Program-made: the position numbers and the translations under genes | Origin: Cyanophora paradoxa | Lineage: Eukaryota; Glaucocystophyceae; Cyanophorales; Cyanophoraceae | Length of the DNA: 64,000 bases | Direction of reading: 5' to 3' | Assembly (NCBI GenBank): GCA_004431415.1 | Contig: QPMI01000078.1 | Span: forward strand, 124,001 to 188,000 | The notes under the pieces: model-generated | The model's database searches: none | Seen by the model: the letters and a program-made list of their open reading frames with translations, nothing else | What the model was told of the DNA's origin: nothing | Shown here: positions 1-10,641 of the stretch, piece by piece | Layout of the letters: each line of letters opens with the position of its first letter | Numbering within the stretch: position 1 is the first letter of the stretch

Positions 1-110
1 TTTTAATTTACAATCGGTCCACCGCTTATGTTTTCTGTCCCTGCCTTTCCATTCTCTCTCTCTCTCTCTTTCACTCTGCCTTTCCACGCTCACCGGTTGT
101 TTCTCCGCAG

Positions 111-2497
111 CGTGCGTGGGAGAACTATGAGGCGACCTTGCAGTCGGCCGATGGCCGGCAGATCCGGGATCTTTTCCAGGAGGCATTGCGGTCGGGCTTC
201 GCGGATCCACGTGTCGCAGGATTCAACCCGCTGCTGGGGGAGCACTTGGCTACTCTTTGGACCGTCTACAAGAAGGCCCCGCACTACCGCAAACTCCCCA
301 AAACCTTTTTCAAGGCGCGCCAAGTTGCTGGGCGTGCCCTCGCGAGGCTGAGGTCGCCTCCCGATCGCAGGCAATCCTGGACTGGACACGGGCGAACAAG
401 AATCCGCCGCCCGGCGTGCTGATCGCGGACGTGGTTGCGCCTTCGAAATTCTGAACTTGAACTCTCTCGTCGCCGATTAAAAATTATATTGCGGTTCACC
501 GCCCGGCAGATTCGCGCTCTCCGCACACGCGAGCGCGAGGAGCTGGAGGAGCAGAAGCTCACGCAGGAGCGGGAGGAGCGGGAGCGGGAGGAGGAGCGGA
601 AGCGGGCGGAGGAGGAGGCGCGGCAGCGAACGGAGGCGGAGCGAAAGCGGGTAGAGGAGGAGCAGAAGATTGAGAAATTGGAAGAGCAGAAGCGGGAGCG
701 AGAAGCAGCCAAGCGCGCCCGTTGCCGGTAAGAACCAAGCTGCAGGCAGAAATTGAATGCCTGGTGCGCTCTTAGATCTGAATCACGCACCACGATCGCC
801 AGCAAACTGGAGGAGCGCAAGCGGGAGCGGGAGGAGCGGCGGCGGGCGGAGGAGGAGCGCGAGCGGGCGCGGGAGGAGGCCGAGCGCGCCGAGCGCGCCG
901 CCCGCGACGCCGCCGACCGCGTGCGCACTTTTATGCCCGTGCGCCACCCGCCCTCTGGCATGCACTGAGCCGTGCGGCAGGAGGCGGTTCGGACGCACGT
1001 GGAGGCCTCGCAGTGGGCGCGAGCGTGCAAGCTCGTCGATGCCCTTCTCAAGGTTCGGCTGCTGCGAGCGTGGCACCCTCGAGTCGTTTAGTTTTGACGG
1101 ACGTGCAGCGGTCGCCCGACGACTTCGAGGCTCGCCTGCTCCGCATCCGTGCGCGCCTCGTCCTGCTCTCCAAGATCACCGGTCCCATATTATTTAAAGC
1201 TTGCTGCCACTGCGGCAGAATGCATGGCGGGGGCGGGCCAGCTGGAGGCGGCCGCGCAGGAGGCCGAGGCGGCGGAGCGCGGGCTCGCTGCTACCGAGCC
1301 GGCCGCGAGCTCGAGCGAGATCGCTGACGCCCTCCGCCGGTGCGCGCCGACCCCTTTCCGAGTGCGGTGGCAGGCCGCCGGGCTAACAGGCGGCTGCAGG
1401 CTCGAGGAGCTGCGGCGCCATGTCGCGGCGGAGCGGCGGCGGCGCGAAGAGGCGACGAGGAGGGCGAAGGAGGAGGCGGGGCGGCGGGCGCAGGAGGAGC
1501 GGCGCGAGCGCGAACGGCAGCTGCGGGAGGAGCAGGAGCGCACGGGGGCGCGCCGGCGGGAGGAGGCGCGGCGGCGGGAGCAGGAAGAGGAGCAGCGGCG
1601 AGAGGAGCAGCGGCGGGAGGAGGAGCGGCTCCAGGCGGCCGAGGCCGAGCGGCAGCGCGAGGAGGCGCGCCGGTGCGAGGAGGAGCGTCTGCAGGCGGAG
1701 CGGCGGGAGCGGGAGCGTCGGCTGAAGGAGCAGCGAGAGGCGCGCCGGCGCCAGCGGGGGGAGGAGCGCCGGCTGGCCTCGGAGCAGCAGCGGCGCGAGG
1801 AGGCGGAGCTGCAGCGGAACCAGCTGCAGGCAAAGCAGAAGCAGAACGGGAAGGGTGTCTGCCGGTGCGCGCGCGAGACGAGCTCGCCTCTTGCGCACTT
1901 TAATTTGCTTTTCTTTAATTTGACATCCCAAGTGCACCCTGCTTGGCAGGTACCAGCCCGCAGCGGCCCCCGAGGATGCCGAGTGCGCCATATGCTTCGA
2001 ACCCCTCTGTGCCGGCCCGCCCACCGCCGCCCTCTCCTGCCGCCGTGCGCCCTGCACTTTAATTCGCACTGGTCCCCTACTCGCCCGGCGCCGCTGACGC
2101 CTTTACAGACCGCTTCGAGTTCCACGGGAGGTGCATCAAGACGTGGCGGGCGGAGAAGCACGCCGCTGGGTGCCCCCTGTGCGGCGCCCCCTTCGCGGGG
2201 CCGTCCTCTTCCGCGGCCGCGGCCGCTGCCGTCGCGGGCGCTGCCTCGAGCTCCTCCACGCCGGCGCGGGCGGGGCGCGCGGCGGGTCCGGCGAGCCCCG
2301 CGGAGGGCCCCTCGGGCGCCTCGAGCTCGAGCTCGCCGCCGGCGCTGCAGCAGCCGGCCTCCCCCGCCACCCCCGAGGGGGCGGGCGGGGCGGGCCGCCC
2401 CGCCTTCCTCTCGTCGTCCTCGCCCGCCCCACCCCAGGCGCCGGCCCCGCGGCGGCCCACGCGACCCTACCAGCCCCCCGGCATCTCCTTCGCCTGA
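111..2497 (+). CDS. RING-H2 / coiled-coil protein, copy A (5' end outside window)
   Basis: Spliced gene entering from the left; the first visible exon follows an acceptor ending at 110. That exon (about 111-330) is a helical segment (RAW.., FFKA) matching copy B at 5.4-5.5 kb, then SQAILDWTRAN at 370-450. Coiled-coil exons rich in EERER lie at about 500-930 and 1400-1850, separated by a module with SQWARACKLVDALLK (about 990-1050) and AECMAGAGQLEAA (about 1215-1260). A RING-H2 finger follows at about 1975-2190: CAIC, then CRHRFEFHGRC formed across a 64-bp intron (2045-2108), then CPLC. The low-complexity Ser/Ala/Pro tail ends RPYQPPGISFA. All RING ligands are present, so E3 ubiquitin-ligase activity is likely by family; substrate unknown. 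Unlike copy B it has no complete CCCH finger. Exon borders are approximate except where stated. Confidence 0.7.
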
Positions 2498-2612
2498 GCG
2501 AGCCGTCCCACTCGCTATGGTTATAGCCCACCACTGCCCCACCCGCACCGGCCAGTGCATGCGCACGAGGCCATGGGCCCCTCTTTGTCGAACTGTTGAA
2601 TTGTCGAACTGC

Positions 2613-2942
2613 GGCACCTCTGGTCGCCCCCCTAACTTAAGCCGGTTTTTTCCCTCAGCTCTATACATCTAGATCTCGACTTATTCCTTGATTACCCCTC
2701 CAAAATTCCCAACCTCATGCAGGCCTTCAATTCGCGATCCCCTCTTTCGCCTCAACCTCGATCTCCTCTAATTTTCGGCTTTCCACACTGCGCGCGGCAC
2801 CTCTGGGCGCTCCCCTAACTTAAGCCGGGTTTTCCCCTCGAGCTCTATACATCTAGATCTCGATTTATTCCTTGTTTCCCCCTCCAAAATTCCCAACCTC
2901 TCTCCCCTTTCGCCTCAACCTCGATCTCCTCAAATTTTCGCG
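2613..2942. repeat. Tandem duplication between the two RING genes
   Basis: Two diverged direct copies with a period of about 183 bases (starting at 2613 and 2796). Both contain GGCACCTCTGG, CTAACTTAAGCCGG, TACATCTAGATCTCG and CTCCAAAATTCCCAACCTC. No coding potential is seen. The sequence lies 3' of copy A. Confidence 0.8.
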
Positions 2943-3294
2943 GTCCTCTCCTGATCACACCTCCCTCCTCTAATTGTCTCGGCGCAGCGATCAAATTCCG
3001 CGCCGGGGTAGAGTCGAATTGCTGAGCTCAGTATCGTGGGCGTCCCCGGCCCTCGGAAGGGGCGCTCGCGAGCAGCGGGCGCGATCCGCGCGGCTCTCTT
3101 CGTCCCGCGCTCGCGAAATCGATATCGGCGAGCCGGGAGAAGTTCGAGGTGCGAGTCCAAATTTCAAATTAAAGTTGACGCGCGCGCGCGGAATGATGGC
3201 GGCAATTCACACTGGGTGAGGTGCGCGCAGAAAGCGACATCACAGAGGCAAGGAGGCCGCGGCCGGAGCTGGCCGCTGTGAAAATACAGCGCGA
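2943..3294. other. Intergenic, upstream of copy B
   Basis: No recognisable gene. It should hold the 5' leader or promoter of copy B; no clear TATA box or other element could be assigned. Confidence 0.4.
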
Positions 3295-6200
3295 ATGTCG
3301 GGAGCCAGCAGCTGCAGCGCGAAGCCCGTCAATTCAGCTGCATACGTATCCACAGAGGATGACATTCGCAATCGTGACAAGGATGAAATCCCGCCCGATC
3401 TGGAGGCACGCATTCTTGAAGCTGCACACGCATGCGTAGCTGCAGCTAGTGGAGAATCTGGAACAATCGATTCGGTCTCGGTTCGCGCCCGCCCGCTTGG
3501 TGGTGAAGAGACGTCGACCAGCTGCAGCCTGCATTTTAAATTTCATTTTCGCTTGCGACGCATGCCGGCTCGACTGCGCATGCCCCCGATGCTCGGCGCC
3601 GGCTTACATGAACTATGCGGTGCAGATTGGTGGCGAGGCGATGTCGATGTCGACAGCTGCTGCACCCGTAGATTTCCAGTCCGAGTCCGGCGTCGACGTC
3701 GCTCCCGTTATAATCAAGATTCCGGCGGTGCTCCACGACGTACTCAAGCTCGGGGACGATCACCGGGGCTACATCTCGTGCACCTGCGCGAGCTCGAGCT
3801 CGAGCTCGGGCTCGAGCATCTGTGGGGCGTGCAAGGAGCTCGTCCTCGCGATCGCTCTCCCGCGCGCCGAATTCGAAGTTGCCGCTGCGATCGCGTCCTC
3901 ACCAGTGGAGCTCCGCCAGTTCTCCGTCGAGGTCCAGGTATACGTATACGTAGCCGCGGGGTCTGAATCTGGCTCGCAATCGCCTCCTTAAAAATATTCC
4001 TCACGCTCTAGATCTGTCCACGTCTGCATCACATGATTTGCGTTTAATTTCGAATTCGCCGACAACCCCGCGCAGAAATTCCTGGATGCGCTAACGCAGG
4101 TAGCGGGGCCGAACTGTGCTCTGAGGGCTGCCTGCGCAATCCAGTTTGCTTTGTTCCTTCGCGTTCTTGGCGACTGCGATGCGGCTATCAAACTCTGGGA
4201 GGTGCTATGCTCCCGGCCGCGCCCGGCTCCAGTTTCTGCCCCACTGACACCTGAATCGCAGTCGGGGCTCAAAGTCTACGCGGGGGACGCGCTCCTGCGG
4301 GCGAACACTAAGCCCGGCGCCCTCGCCGACCACGCGGAGTTCCTCGGCGCACAGTATCGTCGAAACGCAGACCTCCCCAACGCCAAGCGGGCTCTCTTCG
4401 TGTGTTCTTAACCATCAAATGTTTCTGATAACTTTGCAATTGAGCTGCACTATTACTGTTAGTCCTAATAATATACTTATTTATCTTCGATCTTAGTGCA
4501 CGTGGTTTAACTTCTGCAATCGACCCTCATCGATATTGCAATTGGATGATCTGCAGACTAATCGAAATCCTGCTTCGCGCGCAGTGGGCGCTCTCGTTCC
4601 GGCGTGAGAGCCTGGGGCCCCTCCACGCGGCGACGACCGAGACGGAGTACATGCTAGGCGTATGCTCGCACGAGATGGAGGATTACGAGGGCGCCGAGGG
4701 TTACTTCAGGGCACGCCCGCGGCCGCCCGTCGCTGTACGTATACGCGCACGTTTGACCCCCGCCTGTGCCGTCAGTCCGCCTTCGCGCACGAGCGGGAGG
4801 CCGGATGCGAGGGCCGGATCGCAAAGCGCTGCTGCGACCTGTCCGTCGGCTTGTATCTCATGGACTTGGCCATTCGCCACTTCGAGGCGGGGCGCCTCCA
4901 GCGCGCCCTCGGCCTCCAGCAGGTGCTAACCTTAGCCTCGGCTCATGTACAAGCCGCGCCATCGGTCTGACAAGCCGCATGCTCCCCGCAGATGGCCGCG
5001 ACGATCGCGGAGCGCGTGTGCGACAAGTGCCTCGAGCGCGGCGACCTCGAAAATGCTCTGTCGGGCATCGCTGGCGTCAGAATCTCCGAGTTGTCGGGCA
5101 ATCGCCCGGCCGCCGAGGTGGCCTTGAAGGTGCCTCATCGCCCCTAGCATATCTGAAGTTTTTCCGGTCGCAATTTCAAACTCGCTTCACAGCGGCTCGC
5201 TTCGGAGAGCGAGCGGCGCTTGGGCCCAATGCAATCACGTGTAGGCCTTGCCCTTCTGCAACTCGCTCATTTCTACGTCTTTTCCGATCCGTCCGCGGCC
5301 GAAATTGCCAAGCCTCATGCCCGCGTCCGTCTTTTCCCCTCGCCGCGCCGCGCGCGATCGTGCCTCAAGATCTTGAGCTCATGCTTGTCGCGCTGCAGCG
5401 CGCGTGGGATATTCTCGAGGCGGCCTTGCACTCGAATCCCGCTCGACCGGACCTCGGGGAATATCTTGCCGCGCTCTGGATCGTCTTCGAGAAGGCCCCA
5501 CAACTCGACCCCGCCACAGCTTTCTTCAAGGCGTGTTCATAGATTAATTACTAAGTTATACTGTAATTAGTTTCGTTTCGGTGTTTTAGGTTTCCGTTGA
5601 TTGAAAGGGCGCCTCGCAGGCCGTACTGGAGTGGACGCGCGCGAACAGGCAGCCGCCACCTGGCGTGCCGATAGCCGACGTGGTTGCGCCCTCCCATCTG
5701 AATTTTTGTCGACGTCGGCGTGGACGACATCTCACCGCCCGGTCGACAGATCCGCGCCCTCCGCATGCGCACGCAGATACAGGATGAGCAGCCTACGCGG
5801 ACTCACAAGCAGGCGCTGGAGCTGGAAAAGCGAAAGTTAAAGCACGTGGAGGACACGCGGAAGCACCTGGAAGACGAGCTGAAGAGGATGGAGGAACAGC
5901 ACAAGCAAGCGGAGGACAAGCTCAGGCAGGACCTGAAGCATGCGATGGAGGGGCGCAAGCGGGCGGAGGAGGAGAGCAAGCGCCTGCAGGGGGAGCGCAG
6001 GCGACTGGAAGAGGCCGTGAAGCGCAACGCCCGTGACAACGCCGACCTCGTGCGCTCTTCGAAGTCTCGCCAAGCCAGCCAAGTGGTCATGAACCGCTGA
6101 TCATGAGCCGCGAGGCAGGAGGTGGCTCGCAAGCACGTGGGGGATTCGCAGTGGACCTGCGCCCGCCCGTTCCTCGACGCCGTGCTCAAGGTCCGACCCT

Positions 6201-9200
6201 CTGCTGACAGCGCCGGGGGCGCCGGCGCTGCTGTTGAATAAACCTTTTACGCCCTCGTGATCGAGCCATCTCTTACAGCTTTTACCACAGCGGTCACCCG
6301 GCAACCCCGCTGCATGCTTTCTCCGCATTCGTGCAACCCTCGCCCGCTTTCATAGTTATCGCTCACGCCCCTCGATCCTCGCTGACACAGCGGCAGAGTG
6401 CTTGTTGGGGGTGGGCGAGCTGGAGGCGGCCGTCCAGGAGGCTGACAGGGCCGAGCGCGAGCTCGCTGCCATATGCGAGGAGACGGCGCTTGATCTCGAT
6501 CGCGAAACAAGCGCGCGCTCCGACGCCTTCCGCCGGCGCCAGTGCGCCGGTGCGCGCGTTGGCCTCCCGCTGTTTCTGAAGCGGCGTCGTGCACCAGTGT
6601 GGAGGATACGGACTCGTTGCGTCTTTCTCTGGCGGAGGTGCGGCAGTTGGGGGAGGTGCTGCGGCAGGCCCAGGAGACGCAACGGAAGTTTGAAGAAGCG
6701 GAGAGCTGGCGGAAGGAGTGCCGGCAGGAGGCGCAACGGTCGCAGGATGAGCTGCAGCGGCTGCAGCAGCTGTGGCAGGAAGAGGAGAACAGGTGTGTGG
6801 AGAATTCGAAGGAGTGCGAGCGAGCGGAGGAAGAATTCGAACGCAAGCGACTGGAGGAGGAGAAGCAGAGGCTGGAGGAACTCGAAGGGGGTTGCGAGGG
6901 GGCGAAGCAGAACGTAGAGCGCCTGGAGGGGGAGCACAAGCTAGCAACGGAGAAGCTCAAGCTAGCCATGGACCTCGTGCGCCCTTTGGAACCCCGATCG
7001 GTATCCGCTCATCATGAATCGCGAGGCAGGAGCTGGCTTGCAAGCACGCGGATGACTCGCAGTGGTCCTGCGCCCGCCCCCTCATCGACGCCCTGCTCGA
7101 GGTCCGATCCGATCATGAAGCTCTGCTGATGGCGCTGCTGTTGAAGGCAGCTTTACGCCCTCGAGCCGTCGCTTACAGCTTTAATTGCAGCGGTCACCCG
7201 GCAACCCTGATGCTCGCCTGCTCCGCATCCGTGCGACCCTCGCCCGCGGCCGCTTTGTATAATTACAGTTTCCTGGCTTATAATTAAGCTTTCCGGTTCT
7301 CGCTGATCGTGACACCGCGGCAGAGTGCATGGCGGGGGCGGGCGAGCTGGAGGCGGCCGTCCAGGAGGCCGACAGGGCCGAGCGCGAGCTCGCTGCCATG
7401 TGCAAGAAAATGGAGCTCGATCGCGAGACAAGTGCGCACCCCAATGAATTCCCCCGGTGCGCGCCGGTGCACATGCTCGCGTTGTCCGCCGCTGGCTCTG
7501 AGGCGGCGGCAGTGTGGAGGACCCGGATCCCGAGGCGTGGCGCCTTTCTCTGGCGGAGGTGCGACGGATGGGGGAGACGCTGCGGCAGTCAACGTTGCAG
7601 GATCCGGAGGCGGAACGGCAGCCAGAAGAAGCGAAGCGTTGGCAGGAGGAGTGCCGGCAGGAGGCGCAACGGATGCGTGATGCGGCGGAGGAGCGGCGGT
7701 GGCGGCAGCAGCTGCGGCGGGAGGAGCTGCGGCGGCGCCGGCAGAAAGAGCGGCGCCAGGCGGCCGAGGCCGATCGCGAGCGGCAGCGCGAGGAGGCGCG
7801 CCGGCGGGAGGAGGCGGCGCAGAGCCAGGCGGCCGCGGCAGAACAGCAGCTCGAGGAGCAGCGGCGCCGGCGGGAGGAGGAGCAGCGGGAGGAGGAGCAG
7901 CGGGAGGAGGAGCGTCTGCAGGAGGAGCGGCGCCAGGCGGCCGAGGCCGAGCGGCAGCGCGAGGAGGCGCGTCGGCGGGAGGAGGCGCGTCGGCGGGAGG
8001 AGGAGCGTCTGCAGGAGGAGCAGCGCCAGGCGGCCGAGGCCGAGCGGCAGCGCGAGGAGGCGCGTCGGCGTGAGGAGGAGCGTCTGCAGGCGGAGCGGCG
8101 GCTGGAGGAGGAGCGAGAGGCGCGCCAGCGGGAGGAGGAGCTCCGGCTGGCCATGGCCGAGGGGCAACGCCTGCGCGAGGAGGCGGCGCGGCGCCAGGCG
8201 GCCGTCGCTGAGCAGCAGCTCGAGGAGCAGCGGCGGCGCGAGACGCTGCAGCGGACTCGGGAGGAGCAGCGGCGCCGCCAGGAGAAGCAGGGGCGGAAGC
8301 ACGGGGCGCAGGCCGTCCCGTGCTACTTCTTCGCGAAGGGCTCCTGCCGCGAAGGCGCCCGCTGCCGGTGCGCAGGACGCCATTTACTATGGCGAGGCCT
8401 TCATTTAGATTTTGGCCGGCCCGTCCACGTGCACCGAGCAATTTTCTTTGCGTTGCACGGCATGCGCAGGTTCCAGCACGCGTATGAGGCGATCGGTCGC
8501 AGCAGCGCTAGCCCCGTGGCGGCTTCCGAGAGCAAGGCGGCTGGGGCACGCGCAGCTGCCTCGGCCGCGGGGCGGCAGCTCCGGCAGCCCGCCTCTTGCC
8601 GATTGTTCGCGAGGGGCGCCTGCCGAGCCGGCGCGCGCTGCCGGTGCGATGGGCTCGACTCTTAAGCTTGCTTAATTTTCAAATTTTCTCACGCGGCGCG
8701 GCAGGTACCGGCACGAACTGGCCGGCCGCCCCGCAGCAGCGGCCCAGGCGCCGGCCGAGTGCGCCATCTGCCTCGAGCCCCTCGCCGCCGGCCCGCCCCC
8801 CGCCGCCCTCGCCTGCCGACGTGCGCCCCGCCCTTCCCCTCTAGATCTACCCCACTACCCCTGACGCCCCTCGCAGACCGCTCCGAGTTCCACGGCGCGT
8901 GCATCGAGGCGTGGCGGGCGGGACCGCTCGCCGACGGCTGCCCGCTGTACGGCGCCCCCTTCGCCGGGTCCTCGAGCTCCTCTTCTTCGGCAGCGGCCGC
9001 AGCCGCAGCCGCCGCGGCGGCCGCGCCCTCGACGCCGGCGCGGGCGCGGGGCGAGCGCGCGGCGGGTCCGGCGAGCCCCGCGGAGGGCCCTCGGGCGCCT
9101 CGAGCTCGAGCTCGCCGCCGGCGCTGCAGCCGGCCTCCCCCGCAACCCCCGAGGGCGCGGGAGGGGCAGGCGGCCCCGCCTCCGTTTTCGCGGCATCGCC

Positions 9201-9273
9201 CGCCCCACCCCAGGCGCCGGCCCCGCGGCGGCCCACGCGGCCCTACCAGCCCCCCGGCATCTCCTTCGCCTGA
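3295..9273 (+). CDS. TPR / coiled-coil / double CCCH / RING-H2 protein, copy B
   Basis: Multi-exon gene; the ATG at 3295 is the first plausible start but the first exon junction is unresolved. Helical, TPR-like exons run from about 3.6 to 5.5 kb (e.g. ESLGPLHAATTETEYMLGV and DYEGAEGYF at 4.6-4.7 kb, kinesin-light-chain-like). Three coiled-coil blocks follow (5.72-6.09, 6.63-6.97, 7.51-8.30 kb), separated by two copies of a module containing DSQW..AR and AAVQEADRAERELAA. Then come two CCCH fingers, each C-x7-C-x5-C-x3-H and each interrupted by an intron after CR (introns 8368-8469 and 8644-8704). The RING-H2 finger spans 8758-8965, split by intron 8821-8876, and its last zinc ligand is Tyr (CPLY) where copy A has Cys. 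The C-terminus RPYQPPGISFA equals copy A. CCCH plus RING recalls makorins, but the rest does not. Likely an RNA-binding E3 ligase or a derivative; function is inferred. Confidence 0.72.
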
Positions 9274-10641
9274 GCGAGCCGCTCCGCTAGCTGTGGCTCT
9301 AATCCATTTCTGCCCTGCCAGCACCGCGGCCGGCCAGCTACAGTGGGCCACTCTAGATCTGCATGTGGCCAATGCATGTGCACGTGGCCATATGCATTGG
9401 GCCCACTGGCTATGCATCTAGCTCACTTATTCGGCAGCTGCAGGCGCCCCTCGCGGAACATCTAGCTATGCATCTTAACCAGCCAGCTTGAACCCTTGAA
9501 CCGCGGTCCTTTGAATGAAAATAAATAAAGGGCCACTGACTTGCCGCGCGCGTCAGTTGGGTCCGGGGAAGGGCATTTAGCCTCGGCGAATCCAAGATGT
9601 AGATGCAGAGGGCAGCTGCAGGGACTTAAGCTTAAGCTTAAGAAGGCGCGCGCGCGGTGGCCGGGCGAGCCGCCGGGCCGGCTCCGGCCGAGGCTGGCCA
9701 TGCCAGGCGAGCTCAGCGGCTGTCCTCGCGATCGAGGCGAGCTGTCCTCTTAGAGGTAGGCCTCATGATCAGGGCCTAGCGAGCTAGCTATAGCTATGTA
9801 AGGCGCGGGCCTTGGGAAGGGGCCGGGGAGGGAACCTTGTCTGGCCATGGACGTGCTCGAGCTAGCGCTCCTGCCAGGCTGCGCATGCCCCGCGGCCGTC
9901 GCGCGCGTGAGGCGTGGCGGGTGCACGAGTGCGCATGTGCTGCGGGTGCACGTGCGTCACGGCGTGGCTATATAGCTATATATAGCTAGGGGCTGGCCTA
10001 GGCCTCCGCGAGATCTGGGCGCGGGCGCGGGGACGCTGCTCAAGCTCACGTTCCGTTCAGAAAGCGGCGCAGCGGGCCAGCTCATGATCAGCGGCGCCGG
10101 CTGCAGCATGCGCAGGCATGCGCATCGCGCGCGCGCGGGTGGCATGTGCGGCCGGCTTGCGGCCGGCTTGTGCAACAAGCGAGTCCCTGCGGAGCAGGAG
10201 TGGCCTTGGGTCTTGGGGCTTCAAGGCGTGAGGGTGGCAGCTCTTTGTTTTTAAACGGGGGCCCGCAACCGCGCGCGGTTACGGGGGAGGGGGGAGGAGA
10301 AACAGGGGGTCCACTCGGCAAGGGTACACACTTAAGTAAAGGGGATACAGAGTTGTGCCGCAAGGGTACAGAGATCGATGCGGGGCCCAATCGGCTGCAG
10401 TTGTACGGCCGAGTACAGCCTGTACAGGCCCAGAGGGGTCCATTGCAAAATTGGTGAAGCAGGTACCCCGGAAAATTGCGTGTCGTCCTTCGGGCGCTCT
10501 CCCTGGGCCTCCAGGCAACGTCCGACGCGGCCGGGCCGCGTAACTAGTCATAAGGGCACTAGGGCTAGCGTCCCAGCAAGTTTGACAAGATGACCAAGGT
10601 TTGAAAATTCCACTCCCGCCCGCCCCGATCCCTCCCGGACA
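9274..10641. other. Intergenic region, no gene seen
   Basis: Contains palindromic and low-complexity patches such as TTAAGCTTAAGCTTAAG near 9625, TATATAGCTATATATAGC near 9970 and alternating GCGCGC stretches. No coding exon, tRNA or rRNA was recognised. The right part is probably 5' UTR of the non-LTR element that follows; its exact 5' end was not found. Confidence 0.4.

Noticed and set aside
1149-2672. Very long Arg/Ala/Pro-rich open frames on both strands over the coiled-coil exons (also at 7153-8441, 36278-38750, 51557-52983, 57605-63958)
   Set aside because: They arise from GC-rich repetitive DNA lacking stop codons. Family matches and splice signals lie in other frames.
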